NCBI RefSeq assembly: GCF_021513275.1
Contig: NZ_CP090978.1
Coordinates: 3,410,001 to 3,474,000, forward strand
Source of the DNA: Paenibacillus hexagrammi
GTDB lineage: Bacteria; Bacillota; Bacilli; Paenibacillales; NBRC-103111
Length of the DNA: 64,000 bases
Direction: 5' to 3'
The notes below the pieces were generated by a model. It did no database searches, was not told the DNA's origin, and saw nothing but the letters and a program-made list of their open reading frames with translations. Of the stretch, positions 1 through 12,108 are shown in pieces. Position numbers and translations under genes: made by a program. The number at the start of each line of letters is the position of its first letter. The first letter of the stretch is position 1.

Positions 1-448
1 CATTACCCTGTTTCTTTGATTTGGAGGAAGAAGATTGGCTTTTTGATTTAGAGGATGATTGCTTTTCATTCGGACTTGGAGAAGACTTCGGTTCCTCTTC
101 GATTTTCACAGGTTTTTCACTTTCTTTCTTTAGCTGCTTATAGCGTTCTTCCGACTGCTTGATCATCTTTTTGTCCTGCTCTACTTGGTACTGAAGGATC
201 TCTTTATAAATATCGTACTGCTTCTTCAGCTCTTGATCAATGATGCTGGCGCCGCCCTGGGTGCTTTGAGCCTTCTGCTCACCACCTTGACCGCCTTGAG
301 CCTTCTGCTGATCCCCCTTCTGCCCGCCGATTTGATTCTGCTGCCCCTTCTGATCTTGCGATTGCCCGCTACCGAGCATACCGCAAGCGGTAAGGGCCCA
401 AGACATGCATGCTAGCAAAAGGATGTTTACAATCCGTTTAGCCGACAT
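1..448 (-). CDS. putative lipoprotein, 3' end outside window
   Basis: Reading from 448 leftwards gives a basic, hydrophobic leader with a lipobox (L-T-A-C, lipidated Cys at residue 22). A Gln/Gly/Lys-rich linker follows, then a charged helical stretch and a Ser/Lys-rich tail that runs off the window edge. GGAGTG lies just upstream of the ATG. It is probably exported and anchored to the outer face of the membrane. I do not recognise a family; the low-complexity composition suggests a surface or spore-associated lipoprotein, which is inference. It lies downstream of metG on the same strand, but a strong terminator at 515-558 separates them, so it probably has its own promoter in the short gap. 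Confidence 0.75.
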   Translation of the reverse strand, partial: MSAKRIVNILLLACMSWALTACGMLGSGQSQDQKGQQNQIGGQKGDQQKAQGGQGGEQKAQSTQGGASIIDQELKKQYDIYKEILQYQVEQDKKMIKQSEERYKQLKKESEKPVKIEEEPKSSPSPNEKQSSSKSKSQSSSSKSKKQGN

Positions 449-514
449 ATGCGTCACTCCATTGTTATTTTCCTTTAGAGTAACCGCAAAGAAGCCTTGC
501 TAGTCTGATAATAA

Positions 515-558
515 AAGGAAAAACCCTATTGGACCTAAGCAAGCTTCCAATAGGGTTT
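515..558 (-). terminator. Rho-independent terminator of metG
   Basis: A perfect 12-bp stem (AAACCCTATTGG at 521-532 and its complement at 547-558) with a 14-nt loop ends in a T-rich tail on the minus strand, immediately after the metG stop. Confidence 0.9.
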
Positions 559-569
559 ATGACGATTAA

Positions 570-2925
<2,356 letters not shown>

Positions 2926-2928
2926 GCA

Positions 2929-2958
2929 AATATATCGAAAAGTCAGCCGGGATGTCAA
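2929..2958 (-). promoter_or_regulatory. sigma-A promoter for metG leader
   Basis: A perfect -35 TTGACA (2958-2953) and a -10 TATATT (2934-2929) are separated by 18 bp. The predicted start near 2922 sits exactly at the 5' end of the T-box leader. Confidence 0.75.
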
Positions 2959-2976
2959 GTTAGTTCTGTTCAACGA

Positions 2977-3252
2977 CTATCTATCCTGATCATCGATCGT
3001 CTTGCGTGTTGATCCAGCTTGCTCTTGCTTGTATCCAGGCTTAGGCACATAGTCAATACCGCCCGGATGAAATGGATGGCATTTGCAAAGCCGTTTCACG
3101 GTAAGCCACGATCCCTTGCATGCGCCGTGCAGCTCCAATGCCTCCAAAGCATACTGCGAGCAGGTTGGATAAAAGCGGCATGTAGGAGGCTTTAATGGTG
3201 ATATGAATTTCCGATACACATGAATCGGAATCTGAAGCATCTTTTTCATCAA
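2977..3252 (-). CDS. yidD: membrane protein insertion efficiency factor YidD
   Basis: A 91-residue protein carrying the YidD signature: an N-terminal amphipathic helix ([11 protein letters not shown]), the [15 protein letters not shown] cysteine motif and the [12 protein letters not shown] block. YidD family members sit at the inner face of the membrane and assist YidC-mediated insertion. The charged C-terminal tail is a little longer than usual. The start lies 15 bases after the stop of the upstream regulatory kinase gene, so the two are probably co-transcribed. The metG promoter begins just past its stop. Confidence 0.93.
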   Translation of the reverse strand: MMKKMLQIPIHVYRKFISPLKPPTCRFYPTCSQYALEALELHGACKGSWLTVKRLCKCHPFHPGGIDYVPKPGYKQEQAGSTRKTIDDQDR

Positions 3253-3267
3253 TGAATCAGGACCTTC

Positions 3268-4074
3268 CTATGATTTCCCGTGAATGAGCTGGCTGATCAT
3301 GCCTGCTGTTTCCTCGATCGCTTTGTTGGTCACATCAATAACATGGCAGTTTAATTGCTTCATTAGTCTTTCGGCATAATCTAGCTCCTCATGGATGCGT
3401 TTGAGTGCCGCGTAGGAGGAATTACTGGGCAAACCGACGGTTTTCAGCCGTTCCTGACGAATCTGCAATATATGCTCTGCCTCCATAGTCAAGCCGATAA
3501 TGCGATTGCTTGGAATTTTAAACAGCTCAGCTGGCAGCCTCACTTCAGGTACGATTGGAAGATTCGCGGACTTGATTCCCTTGTGCGCTAAATAAATACT
3601 AAGAGGGGTTTTCGAGGTCCTAGAAACGCCGATGAGAACGACCTCCGCTTCCAGCATCCCTCTATTATCCTTCCCATCGTCATACTTGACCGCAAACTCA
3701 ATGGCATCGACTCTGCGAAAATAATCGGCATCCATTTCGTGCAAAAGGCCCGGCTTTCGCTTAGGTGAATCACCGTAAGTATCCATAAACGCCTGCAGCA
3801 TGGGACCCATAATATCGACAGCTTTGACGCCTAGTCGAACAGATTCGTTTTTCATAAACTCTCTCAGCTCGGGCTGAACTAGCGTATAGGCGACAAATCC
3901 TCCTGCCGCGGAGGCCTTTAGCAGCATCTGACGAATCTCTGATTCCTGACGGATATGACTGAACAGGTTGATTTTTACCTGCTCCGCATTAAATTGGCGT
4001 ATGGTTGCTCTCGCGACAGCGTCTGCAGTTTCTCCTACAGAGTCCGAGCAGATAAATAAATGCTGTTCGTGCAT
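3268..4074 (-). CDS. yqfL: pyruvate, phosphate dikinase regulatory protein (DUF299)
   Basis: A 268-residue member of the DUF299 kinase/pyrophosphorylase family, which reversibly phosphorylates a threonine in pyruvate phosphate dikinase or PEP synthase. The N-terminus has the typical ICSDSVGETA motif, and the P-loop-like GVSRTSKT is at residues 149-156, followed by TPLSIYLAHKG. The GLTMEAEHILQIRQERL segment toward the C-terminus is also conserved. Length is normal for the family. No PPDK gene is in the window, so the substrate is inferred from family membership only. yidD follows closely on the same strand. Confidence 0.92.
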   Translation of the reverse strand: MHEQHLFICSDSVGETADAVARATIRQFNAEQVKINLFSHIRQESEIRQMLLKASAAGGFVAYTLVQPELREFMKNESVRLGVKAVDIMGPMLQAFMDTYGDSPKRKPGLLHEMDADYFRRVDAIEFAVKYDDGKDNRGMLEAEVVLIGVSRTSKTPLSIYLAHKGIKSANLPIVPEVRLPAELFKIPSNRIIGLTMEAEHILQIRQERLKTVGLPSNSSYAALKRIHEELDYAERLMKQLNCHVIDVTNKAIEETAGMISQLIHGKS

Positions 4075-4151
4075 AATAACCCCCTCGTCAATACGTGCTT
4101 CTACCTCTATATATCTATGAATTTACTATAGTAAATATATGTCTGGATTGC

Positions 4152-4187
4152 AAAAAAACCTTTATCTCTCCTAAGAGAAAATAAAGG
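4152..4187 (-). terminator. terminator after beta-galactosidase gene
   Basis: On the minus strand CCTTTAT pairs with ATAAAGG around a loop with its own CTCT/AGAG pairing, then a T7 tract. It lies just beyond the stop at 4203. Confidence 0.85.
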
Positions 4188-4202
4188 CTCCGTTTGTGAT
4201 TG

Positions 4203-6227
4203 TTAATAGGCTAAAACTAGCACTTCCTTAGCTTTCATTTCTATTATTCCGCTTAATTCTCTACTTGAAATCTGATCCACCGCAAGAATTTCTCCTAATT
4301 CTATTTGAGCTTCACAGCTGTTATGATTCATCACGAATAAGTAGCGGCTGCCGTCTTTTTCACGCTGAGAAATCTCTACACCGGGAACAGGCGCAATCGG
4401 CGCAGTAATCTGCTTCTCTTTGCACACAGTACCTAGAAAGCTTTGCATAAACGCTGCATCCGGACTCGACGCAACATACCAGGCTTGACCTTGTCCGAAG
4501 CTGTTAACAGTAAGCACAGGCATGCCCTTGTAGAAATCACTGCCATACACCGCTTTAACCTCAGCGCCTTCGGCATGAATGAGATCGCATAAGGTGCCGC
4601 AGGTATAGCTGCCTTCGAGAGCTCCCCAAGACTCATTCATCACGATTTGATTGGTCTGATCAGGGAATAAAGCATCAATCTCCTCCGCCCAAATGCCTAA
4701 CACATTGCGAAGCTCGCCCGGGTAGCCGCCAAGCGTCACAATATCGCTCTCATTCACAATACCGCTGAAGAAGGTTGTGATAAACGTGCCTCCTGCGTTG
4801 ACAAATTCTTCGATCCGCTTCACATAGCCCGGTTTGATCATATACAGAACAGGCGCAATGACAATGTCGTATTTACTCAAATCAGCATCAACGCCAATCA
4901 TGTCCGTCTGAATGTTCATCTTATATAAAGCATCATAGTATTTGTGCACTTCGTCGACGTATTTCAGCCCCACTGTTGGACCACTCGAGAGCTCTACCGC
5001 CCATCGGTTCTCCCAATCGTACACAATGGCCACGCGGGAATGAACTCTTGCATCCAATAGCGAATCGCCAAGCCGCTGCAATTCGCCGCCCAATTCTGCA
5101 CATTCGCGGAATACCCGTGTATGCTCGTGGCCGACATGCTCAATGACCGCACCGTGGTACTTCTCACAAGCCCCTACCGACCTGCGCAACTGGAAGAACA
5201 TGACGGTATCCGCTCCGCGGGCAACCGCTTGATAGCTCCACAACTTCATCACACCGGGACGCTTGAGCGAATTGTACGGCTGCCAGTTCTGCTGGCTTGG
5301 GGTCTGCTCCATCAGCATGAACGGCTGACCGTCCTTGAGTCCTCTCATCAGATCATGAACCATAGCCGTATAGCTGTATGGTGTATCTAAAGACGGATAA
5401 TTGTCCCATGACACGACATCCATATATTTAGCCCACTGGAAGTAATCAAGTTCTTTATAGGTCCCCATCAAATTGGTTGTAACAGGCAAATGCGGCGTAT
5501 GCTTTTTCAGCGCATCGTATTCTAGCCTATAGCATTCGAGCAAGCTGTCCGATTGGAACCGGCGGTAGTCGAGCGAGATCCCCTGGAAGTTGGTCCGGTC
5601 TCCGGCCCACTCCTCGGACAAAGCATTCGGAGGGACAATTTCATCCCATTCATAGAAGGTATGCCCCCAGAATCGGGTGTTCCACACACGGTTCACTTGC
5701 TCCAAGCTGCCATAACGGGCTTGAAGCCATTGCCGAAAACCTTCCGCACAGTTATCACAATAGCAATAGCCGCCATACTCATTGGATACGTGCCAGATCA
5801 ATACAGCTGGATGATCCTTGTACCGCTCCGCCAGCTTATCCGCTATCAAGGTCGAATACTTCCGATATGTCGGGCTGCTTGGGCAGGAGTTATGACGTCC
5901 GCCAAATTTTCTCTTCCGTCCTTCAAAATCTACACGCAGCACATCCGGGTATTTCTTAGCCATCCACGCAGGATGCGCTCCGGTGCTCGTAGCCAAGCAT
6001 ACATAGGTGTTGTTATCATAAAGCTTGTTGATGATTTCATCCAGCCATTCGAAGTGGTAGGTATCCTCATCAGGCTGTGATAAAGCCCATGAAAATACGT
6101 TAATCGTCGCAACATCGATGCCCGCCAATTGAAACATCCGCATATCTTCATCCATGACCGGTTTGTCCCATTGTTCCGGATTATAGTCGCCGCCGTACCA
6201 TATTTTAGGAAGCTTGTCGCTTAGCAT
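4203..6227 (-). CDS. GH42 beta-galactosidase
   Basis: A 674-residue family GH42 enzyme hydrolysing terminal beta-D-galactosides, probably cytoplasmic since no signal peptide is seen. The acid/base Glu is E150 in WHVSNEYGG and the nucleophile is E307 in FMLMEQTPS. The metal-site cysteines of the family are present at C114 and C155/C157/C160. The N-terminal half is the TIM barrel, followed by the trimerisation domain and a small beta domain. I chose ATG 6227 because AAGGAG lies 8 nt upstream; a GTG at 6236 overlaps that site. It is divergent from an AraC regulator, which probably controls it. The natural substrate may be an oligosaccharide rather than lactose. Confidence 0.93.
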   Translation of the reverse strand: MLSDKLPKIWYGGDYNPEQWDKPVMDEDMRMFQLAGIDVATINVFSWALSQPDEDTYHFEWLDEIINKLYDNNTYVCLATSTGAHPAWMAKKYPDVLRVDFEGRKRKFGGRHNSCPSSPTYRKYSTLIADKLAERYKDHPAVLIWHVSNEYGGYCYCDNCAEGFRQWLQARYGSLEQVNRVWNTRFWGHTFYEWDEIVPPNALSEEWAGDRTNFQGISLDYRRFQSDSLLECYRLEYDALKKHTPHLPVTTNLMGTYKELDYFQWAKYMDVVSWDNYPSLDTPYSYTAMVHDLMRGLKDGQPFMLMEQTPSQQNWQPYNSLKRPGVMKLWSYQAVARGADTVMFFQLRRSVGACEKYHGAVIEHVGHEHTRVFRECAELGGELQRLGDSLLDARVHSRVAIVYDWENRWAVELSSGPTVGLKYVDEVHKYYDALYKMNIQTDMIGVDADLSKYDIVIAPVLYMIKPGYVKRIEEFVNAGGTFITTFFSGIVNESDIVTLGGYPGELRNVLGIWAEEIDALFPDQTNQIVMNESWGALEGSYTCGTLCDLIHAEGAEVKAVYGSDFYKGMPVLTVNSFGQGQAWYVASSPDAAFMQSFLGTVCKEKQITAPIAPVPGVEISQREKDGSRYLFVMNHNSCEAQIELGEILAVDQISSRELSGIIEMKAKEVLVLAY

Positions 6228-6363
6228 TGTGCACACTCCTTAGCTCTATAGCTAGATTGAATTTATATAAGAATACTTCCATTTTATTTGAATTCTTCTA
6301 TGCTTAAAATATAATATATTGGTACTCATATATAAAAATATGGAACAGATCGAGGTGGAACCG

Positions 6364-7185
6364 TTGCATAAAAGACTGTTACTTACCCCCTCCGCAGACC
6401 AGCCTTACCCCCTCTTTATCGAAAGCATCGGACATCATGAGGATCAGGAGAAAATCATCAGAGACGAGGGGTATCCTTATTATCATTGGCTGCAAACCTA
6501 TAGCGGCGAAGGAGAGCTCTGGACAGGGGGGAAATGTTATCGCCTGAGCAGCTGCTGCGGGTTTTTGCTTCCTCCTTCCGCGCAGCATGCTTACTCGGGT
6601 ATCACGGATGTGTGGTGTACGCAGTATATCACCTTTGGCGGACCGCTGGCGGAAGCGATCCTTCATCGACTTGGACTGCATGATGCTTCCATGTACAGAT
6701 GGGAAAGCTCCACGACGCTTGCAACTTCGATTATGCGCATACTCGCCAAAGCAGAGACCGGCAACGAATATACAGGGTACGATGCCTCCGCCGACCTCTA
6801 CGCTTTTCTCATGGCGCTCAAAAAACACGGTCAAGTCAATAACCGGGCATCCATCAGCAAGCAAATCATGTATTTGCAGCCGCTCTTGGACTTTCTTGAA
6901 CATCATTTCGCCGATCCTGACTTGGGGCTGACACGAATGGCCGAAGTACTAGGCATAACCCCCCGGCACATGAACACCCTGTTTCACCATGCTTTCGATC
7001 TGTCACCCTATACCTATTTAATTCTGCTGAGGCTTCGCAAATCCAAGGAGCTGCTTCTCAGCAGCCCCCAAATCACGGTAAAACATGTTGCTGAGCAATC
7101 CGGCTTTCGGGATGCAAGCCATTATGTTTCCAGCTTTCGGAGGCATGTGGGACTAACACCGGAGAAGTTCCGGCAGTTGAATTAA
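6364..7185 (+). CDS. AraC-family transcriptional regulator
   Basis: About 273 residues with an N-terminal cupin-type sensor region (GEGELWTGGKCYRL, FLLPPSAQHAYSG) and a C-terminal AraC double helix-turn-helix from about residue 170. The second HTH reads VKHVAEQSGFRDASHYVSSF and ends RHVGLTPEKFRQLN. The likely start is TTG 6364, because GAGGTGG lies five bases upstream; ATG 6340 is an in-frame alternative. It is divergent from the GH42 gene, and the layout suggests sugar-responsive activation of that gene. The shared intergenic region has an AAGAAT/ATTCTT inverted repeat near 6271-6297 that could be an operator, which is speculative. Confidence 0.9.
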   Translation: MHKRLLLTPSADQPYPLFIESIGHHEDQEKIIRDEGYPYYHWLQTYSGEGELWTGGKCYRLSSCCGFLLPPSAQHAYSGITDVWCTQYITFGGPLAEAILHRLGLHDASMYRWESSTTLATSIMRILAKAETGNEYTGYDASADLYAFLMALKKHGQVNNRASISKQIMYLQPLLDFLEHHFADPDLGLTRMAEVLGITPRHMNTLFHHAFDLSPYTYLILLRLRKSKELLLSSPQITVKHVAEQSGFRDASHYVSSFRRHVGLTPEKFRQLN

Positions 7186-7339
7186 ATTCTTCCGATGGGG
7201 TAAATGGTATATTCTGGTGATTCCGCGAAATTGAACCTTCAATTGTTACCTAAGATCAGCGGCAACCACCTTCCTTTGTTTGCAATTATGGTAGATAATG
7301 TACAGATGGAGTTCAGATTGAACAGATAGGAGATTTCTC

Positions 7340-9430
7340 ATGATGAAGCTTTTGCAAATAATGAAACAAGTTCCCTCTCGTTTCTTGATTGCTGCACTGC
7401 CGCTGGCTTTAGCAGCATTCGTTGAGTATTTGGAGCGAGGCTCCTTCCAGGACATGTACACATGGTGTGCGCACCACACTGGTGCAGCGTTTATGGCGTA
7501 TCTCATTACCGGATCCATCTATGTATTACTCACTGCCATTACAGGCAGAAGCCGTCTTTCCTTTTTGGATACTGTGCGCTTGCCTGCTGCCCCTTGCAGC
7601 CATAAGCGGAAGTAAGTTGAAAGCAATTGGAGCCCCTTATTATCCTTGGGATCTCGTATTTAACAATCAAATCGTCGAATACCGTTCCTTTTTAAGCCAA
7701 TATGTAACGTCATCTATTGTGATTTCGGTGCTTGCTTTTCTGCTCATCCTAGCGCTGCTCTTTCATGTACTGCTTCGCAAGCATCCGATTCGGCTGCATT
7801 GGGGAGAGCGCTCCGCTTATGCCATAATCGCTCTGCTGCTCTTGAGCAGCTTGTATACGGATACACCGATTCCTTTGACCGCTATGAACGGTATATACAC
7901 GGTGCCATGGGATCAAACCATTACCTACGACGAGAATGGGTTCTTGTTGTCTTCCCTCGAGATGCTGCCTTTGTTAAAAGTGGACAAGCCCTCCGGCTAT
8001 AGTAAAAAAGCGGTTGAATCCATCGTGAATCAAATTCCGGAGACCAAGCCGTCAGGAGGCAAGCAACCTAACATCATTGTCATGCTGAGTGAATCTTTCA
8101 TGGATCCTACCGTCATGAAGAATCTCACCTTCAGCGAGGATCCGATTCCTTTCCTTCACAGTCTGCAAAAAACATACACGAGCGGCTGGATGCTGTCCCC
8201 CAGTTTGGAGGCAGTACAGCTAATGTGGAATTCGAAGTGCTCTCCAGTAACTCAATGCGATTCTTCGGGCAATCACCGGATAAAATCCTGCCGTATATCG
8301 AATATATGAACCATGGAGTCGATTCGTTAGCCAGCATTACAACCCGACAGGGCTACCATGCTACAGCGATTAACCCGTTTTTCAGCTGGTTTTTTGACAG
8401 CCGAAAGGTCTACAAGCATTTTGGCTTCTCGCGCTTTATCAGCAGCGAATATTTCCCGAATGACTTCGAGGGTCCTAATTATGCCGATCGCGCGGTGGCA
8501 GCCAAAATTATAGAAGAAACAGAAAAAAGCCCGGGACCGGACTTTATCTTTGCCAATACGATGGAAAATCATCATCCCTATAACCCTGGAAAGTTCAGTA
8601 AGAACACAATCGAAGTGACCGGCGACATTACACCGGAGTCCAAAGGCCTGCTGGAAACGTATGCCCAAGGAATTAAAGACGCCGATAAATGCTTAAGAAC
8701 TTTGGTTGAGTATTATTCCAAAAAACAAGAGCCAACCATTTTGCTCTTCTTCGGCGATCATTTCCCGTTCCTTGAAGATGACTACAAGGTCTATCGCGAT
8801 GCGAAATATGTCCTTCCTAACGATCCTGAGCTGTACAGCAAGACGCATAATACGCCGTTTGTCATCTGGAACAACTTCCTGCCAGTTGATCAAGAGATAC
8901 CGGGAATGCATATCAGCCCTTCATTCCTGGGACCGACTGTTCTGCATATGGCCGGAGTCCAAGGGAGTTATTATACCGATTACTTATATAACCTGTCGCA
9001 AAAAATTCCAGTCATCCCACCGCAGGATCAATGGGCACGCTATCAGATCAATCCCGATGATCTGAAGGACTATAGAATCATGCAGTACGATAACCTCTTT
9101 GGAGGCCGGTATGGCTATCAGCTAAAAGGATTTAAAGATACGATTGTACAGCCATCCTATACGCTCGGCTATGGCGATCCGATCATTACAAAAGCCACGA
9201 AGACAGACAAAGAACTGCAAATTGTAGGAACAAATTTCTTCTACTCATGCAGCGTTTACTTAGACGGTCAATTGGTAAAATCCAGCTTTAACGGTTCGGA
9301 TACGTTATTTGCGGAATTACCTGAGAACACGGATTGGGAGAAAGGCAAAGAGCATCAAATCGAGGTACGAATACTTGATGATAAGAAGATGAAAATCGGC
9401 CAATCCAACGTTTACACCCTCACACAGTAA
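7340..9430 (+). CDS. LTA-synthase-family sulfatase, two frameshifts
   Basis: A membrane-bound alkaline-phosphatase/sulfatase-fold protein of the lipoteichoic acid synthase family. An N-terminal block of about five membrane segments is followed by an extracellular domain with NIIVMLSESF, the GG-S-TANVEFEVLSSNSMRF region carrying the expected catalytic Thr, and the metal-ligand motif FGDHFPF. The last ~80 residues form an extra beta-rich domain. The frame breaks at T5 7562-7566 (one T too many) and C5 8197-8201 (one C too few). Correcting both restores an uninterrupted protein of about 697 residues that aligns with the gene at 18981. AGGAGA precedes ATG 7340. The exact product (LTA polymerase, primase or another phosphoglycerol transferase) is not decidable here. 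Confidence 0.88.
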
Positions 9431-9487
9431 TGACACTCCCCCTCATGGAATAGGATGATTGCATATCCGTTTTCAAGGGGTTTTTTT

Positions 9488-9895
9488 ATGCGAGCTCCAT
9501 TTCCTCCTGCTCACGTTCATTTCTTCGCAGATATTACTTCCGAAGAGTTAGGACATCATCACGTTCTCAGGCTGTACACCTTCAGCGTCAATGGCAGCGA
9601 TTACGACGGACATGTTCATCATTATCAAGGCATCACTGGCATTAAGTATGGCCATTACCACACGTATTATGGGGTAACAGGTCCTCCAATCCCGCTGCCC
9701 GGAGGGAATCACACCCATGACCTCGAAGGCATCGTGGAGCTGAACTTATTTAACACGTCCCGAAAAGATGCGCTCGAGATTTCCGCCCAGAAGGAGGGAC
9801 TTATCCGCACCCCGCATCGTCACAGCTATGCCGGAACTAGCGGTCCCGGTTTTGGATACGAGGGCGCGGAGGTGCCGCCAGGTGAGAAGATTTAA
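9488..9895 (+). CDS. YmaF-like histidine-rich protein
   Basis: A 135-residue protein with many His residues in repeated HxH patterns (HHHVLRLYTF, HVHHYQG, GHYHTYYG, NHTHDLEG, PHRHSYAG). This resembles the YmaF family of Bacillus, whose function is unknown. The spacing of HxH pairs suggests a beta-rich, possibly metal-binding protein, which is inference. The start ATG 9488 is preceded by AAGGGG and a T7 tract. There is no signal peptide. It lies 57 bases after the sulfatase gene on the same strand. Confidence 0.75.
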   Translation: MRAPFPPAHVHFFADITSEELGHHHVLRLYTFSVNGSDYDGHVHHYQGITGIKYGHYHTYYGVTGPPIPLPGGNHTHDLEGIVELNLFNTSRKDALEISAQKEGLIRTPHRHSYAGTSGPGFGYEGAEVPPGEKI

Positions 9896-10004
9896 ACCAT
9901 AAAGAAGGAGAGGTTAGTTAACGATTATTGGAGTACCGCGGAGCATACAGTTATGCCTGACATTGAAGCGGAAGGAGCACGTAGTATGACTGAAAGTGAT
10001 AAAC

Positions 10005-10984
10005 TTACAAGGATTGTACCTGCAATGACCATGCAAAGTGGAAGGTTTCCCCTGCCGGAAGTCCTTGAGCACCTGACAACGTAGGCGGAAACGGTTCGTT
10101 GAACACGTTCATTATGCTTGTGTAGGGCTCAAGGGAACAGCCTCTGTCCACGGCGCCGTGAACAAGACATGAATCGGAAACCGGTCGCCCCTATCAAATA
10201 GCAGCTTGGTGCCCCGAGCTTCATAATGAATCTCGCACACCTGCGCCCCCGACTCCATCGTCAGCATCTGGGAGCCGCCCGGATACTCGGGCAGCTCTTG
10301 CACCGCGGCGCCTTGCCGCAGAGCCGCGCACAGCGGCGACGGCTCTGGCAGTCCCGCCGCGTAGCCGTCATCAGTCAGCGGCCACTGCGCCGCTGCCGGG
10401 ATCTTGACGCGCACTCGCGCCGCTTCCCCCTTCGCATAGGCGAAGTAAGGATGGAAGCCCAGCGAGAGCGGCATTGCCACTGCGCTGCGGTTGACGACGT
10501 CACCGCTGAGCGACAGCGTACCGTCCTTCAGGCGGTACGTGAAACGGAAGCTGGCCTCGTGCTGAAAGTAGGCCAGCATATCGGGGTGCTCCGCGACGTC
10601 AAGCTCCGCGGAGAGATATGCCCCGCCGACGTCGTCTGCGCCGGCGGCTGTGACCTTCCACGGCCGCTCGCGCAGCTCGCCGTGGGCATGGTGAGGCTCC
10701 CGGTTCGGCGGGAGCCGGTATTCGCGGCCTTCGAAGGTGAAGGCCGCTTGCTTGACGCGCCCCGGCGGGCACAGAATGGGCACGCCGTAGCGCGAGGACT
10801 GGGCGCGCAGCTCCGCCAGCGACGCCGGTTGTGCGATGTAGGCTTCGCCGCGCACATCGAAGCGAAACAGATGTAAGCCTACGGCTGGAACAATCTCAGC
10901 CTCCGCCCCCGCTTCGCGGTCGACGAGCCTGTAAGTCGTCTCTCCGTCCCAAATTGACTCTTGAAGCTCATAACGATTCAACAT
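10005..10984 (-). CDS. galM: aldose 1-epimerase family protein, one frameshift
   Basis: Interconverts alpha and beta anomers of aldoses, usually galactose or glucose. Family features are CPPGRVKQAAF, the catalytic-region HHAHGELRERPW, and SLGFHPYFAY with the second conserved His. The apparent stop at 10112 is premature. After one base is restored near 10131-10135 (run AAGGG) the reading continues EPYTSIMNVFNEP to GLPAGETFHFAWSLQVQ, the normal C-terminus, with the stop at 10005. Full length is then about 326 residues. The gene is strikingly GC-rich (many GCC, CGC, GCG codons) compared with its neighbours. It is convergent with the YmaF-like gene. Confidence 0.88.
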
Positions 10985-11015
10985 GTGAACCCTCCTACGA
11001 TCTCATCCATCTGAG

Positions 11016-11957
11016 TTACTTATAAATCGACGTATAAAGCCTGCTTGAGTAATGCGATTGTTTGCGATAATACGCTCGAATAGCAAGAATGCCTCCAATC
11101 AGCACCATACTCGTTATCAAGCTACCCTCCGCCCCAAAGGCACCACCGGAAATCCAATCAGGTCCTTGCTGCTGAATATGGAAGACAGATTTCGTCTGCG
11201 TACCGGATACGAGAAATCCATACACATTCCCCTGAAAGAAATTCCAGGAAAAATGCATGGCAATCGGCATCCAAAGCCCTCCGGAAGCTTCCCGGCTCAC
11301 ACCGAAGAGAAGACCGGCCAATAACAAATTCAGGACGGGCAGCGGATTATTCCACATACCGGGGTTAAAAGCGTGCAGAAGCGCAAACACCAAAGATGAA
11401 ACAGCTATACCTGTGCGCGGACCGAAGCGATGATTCACCAAGCCTTGCAGATAGCCTCGTGCAAACATTTCTTCATTGATCCCTACACAGATGAAAAGAA
11501 AAACACCCCACAGCATGTCAGAACTAAACAGTACGCCACCTTCTACAGCATGAAGCTTGACTCCCCTGCTTATCCATATGAGCCCGCAGCTAAGTGAAAT
11601 GAGGATGACTCCTGCAGCAAAGCCTTCCCCTAGGCGGCGGCCAAAGAATCGAGTGCCCAGCCCGATGGACCAACGATTTCTTCTTTCAAAGATCACATAG
11701 GAAACGAATACACTCCCTACAAACCCGATAAATTGGGCGTACATGGAGCCTTTCGTAAAAATGGGATCTTGGACGATTCTGCTTATGATCATCTCGGGCT
11801 GCTGATGCCCTGACATCAGCTCAGGATGCTGAACAACGACAATCACAGCAGCAATAAATGCGAGAACAACCGTAATCAAAAAGGCAAAAAATAACGTCAG
11901 CAACAGTTTTCCGGCGATTGCAAGGCTTGAAATCCACGCTCCTTTGCGTTCGTTCAT
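11016..11957 (-). CDS. CPBP-family intramembrane metalloprotease
   Basis: A 313-residue polytopic membrane protein with about eight hydrophobic segments and the CAAX-protease/bacteriocin-processing (CPBP, Abi) signature: NEEMFARG, LLHAFNPG and MHFSWNFFQG. These carry the Glu-Glu, Arg and two His residues of the glutamate-type active site. ATG 11957 is preceded by GGAGGAAA. It is divergent from a histidine kinase gene across 151 bases. Family members act in prenyl-protein-type processing, bacteriocin self-immunity or signalling; the substrate here is unknown. Confidence 0.9.
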   Translation of the reverse strand: MNERKGAWISSLAIAGKLLLTLFFAFLITVVLAFIAAVIVVVQHPELMSGHQQPEMIISRIVQDPIFTKGSMYAQFIGFVGSVFVSYVIFERRNRWSIGLGTRFFGRRLGEGFAAGVILISLSCGLIWISRGVKLHAVEGGVLFSSDMLWGVFLFICVGINEEMFARGYLQGLVNHRFGPRTGIAVSSLVFALLHAFNPGMWNNPLPVLNLLLAGLLFGVSREASGGLWMPIAMHFSWNFFQGNVYGFLVSGTQTKSVFHIQQQGPDWISGGAFGAEGSLITSMVLIGGILAIRAYYRKQSHYSSRLYTSIYK

Positions 11958-12108
11958 CAAGTGTTTCCTCCTTTTTCCTGTCCTTACATCTATTCGTGGG
12001 CAGGAAGCATTTTCCTGCCATCGCTTTTTTCCCAACTTCTCCCTTGTGCAATCGAAGCGCCCATGCCACAATATAAGGAAACATCGGTAGGCGGAGGAAC
12101 TTTATCCC

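Noticed and set aside
4600..6080. Long plus-strand open frames inside the beta-galactosidase region
   Set aside because: They are shadows of the GH42 gene, which has both catalytic glutamates and the metal-site cysteines.
9425..9487. Hairpin CCCCT/AGGGG plus T7 as terminator of the first sulfatase gene
   Set aside because: The stem is only about five pairs with a long loop, and its right arm is also the ribosome binding site of the YmaF-like gene; too weak to list.
9953..10084. A small plus-strand open frame with GGAAGGAGC upstream
   Set aside because: It lies opposite the restored C-terminus of the aldose epimerase (stop at 10005), which has clear family similarity on the minus strand.
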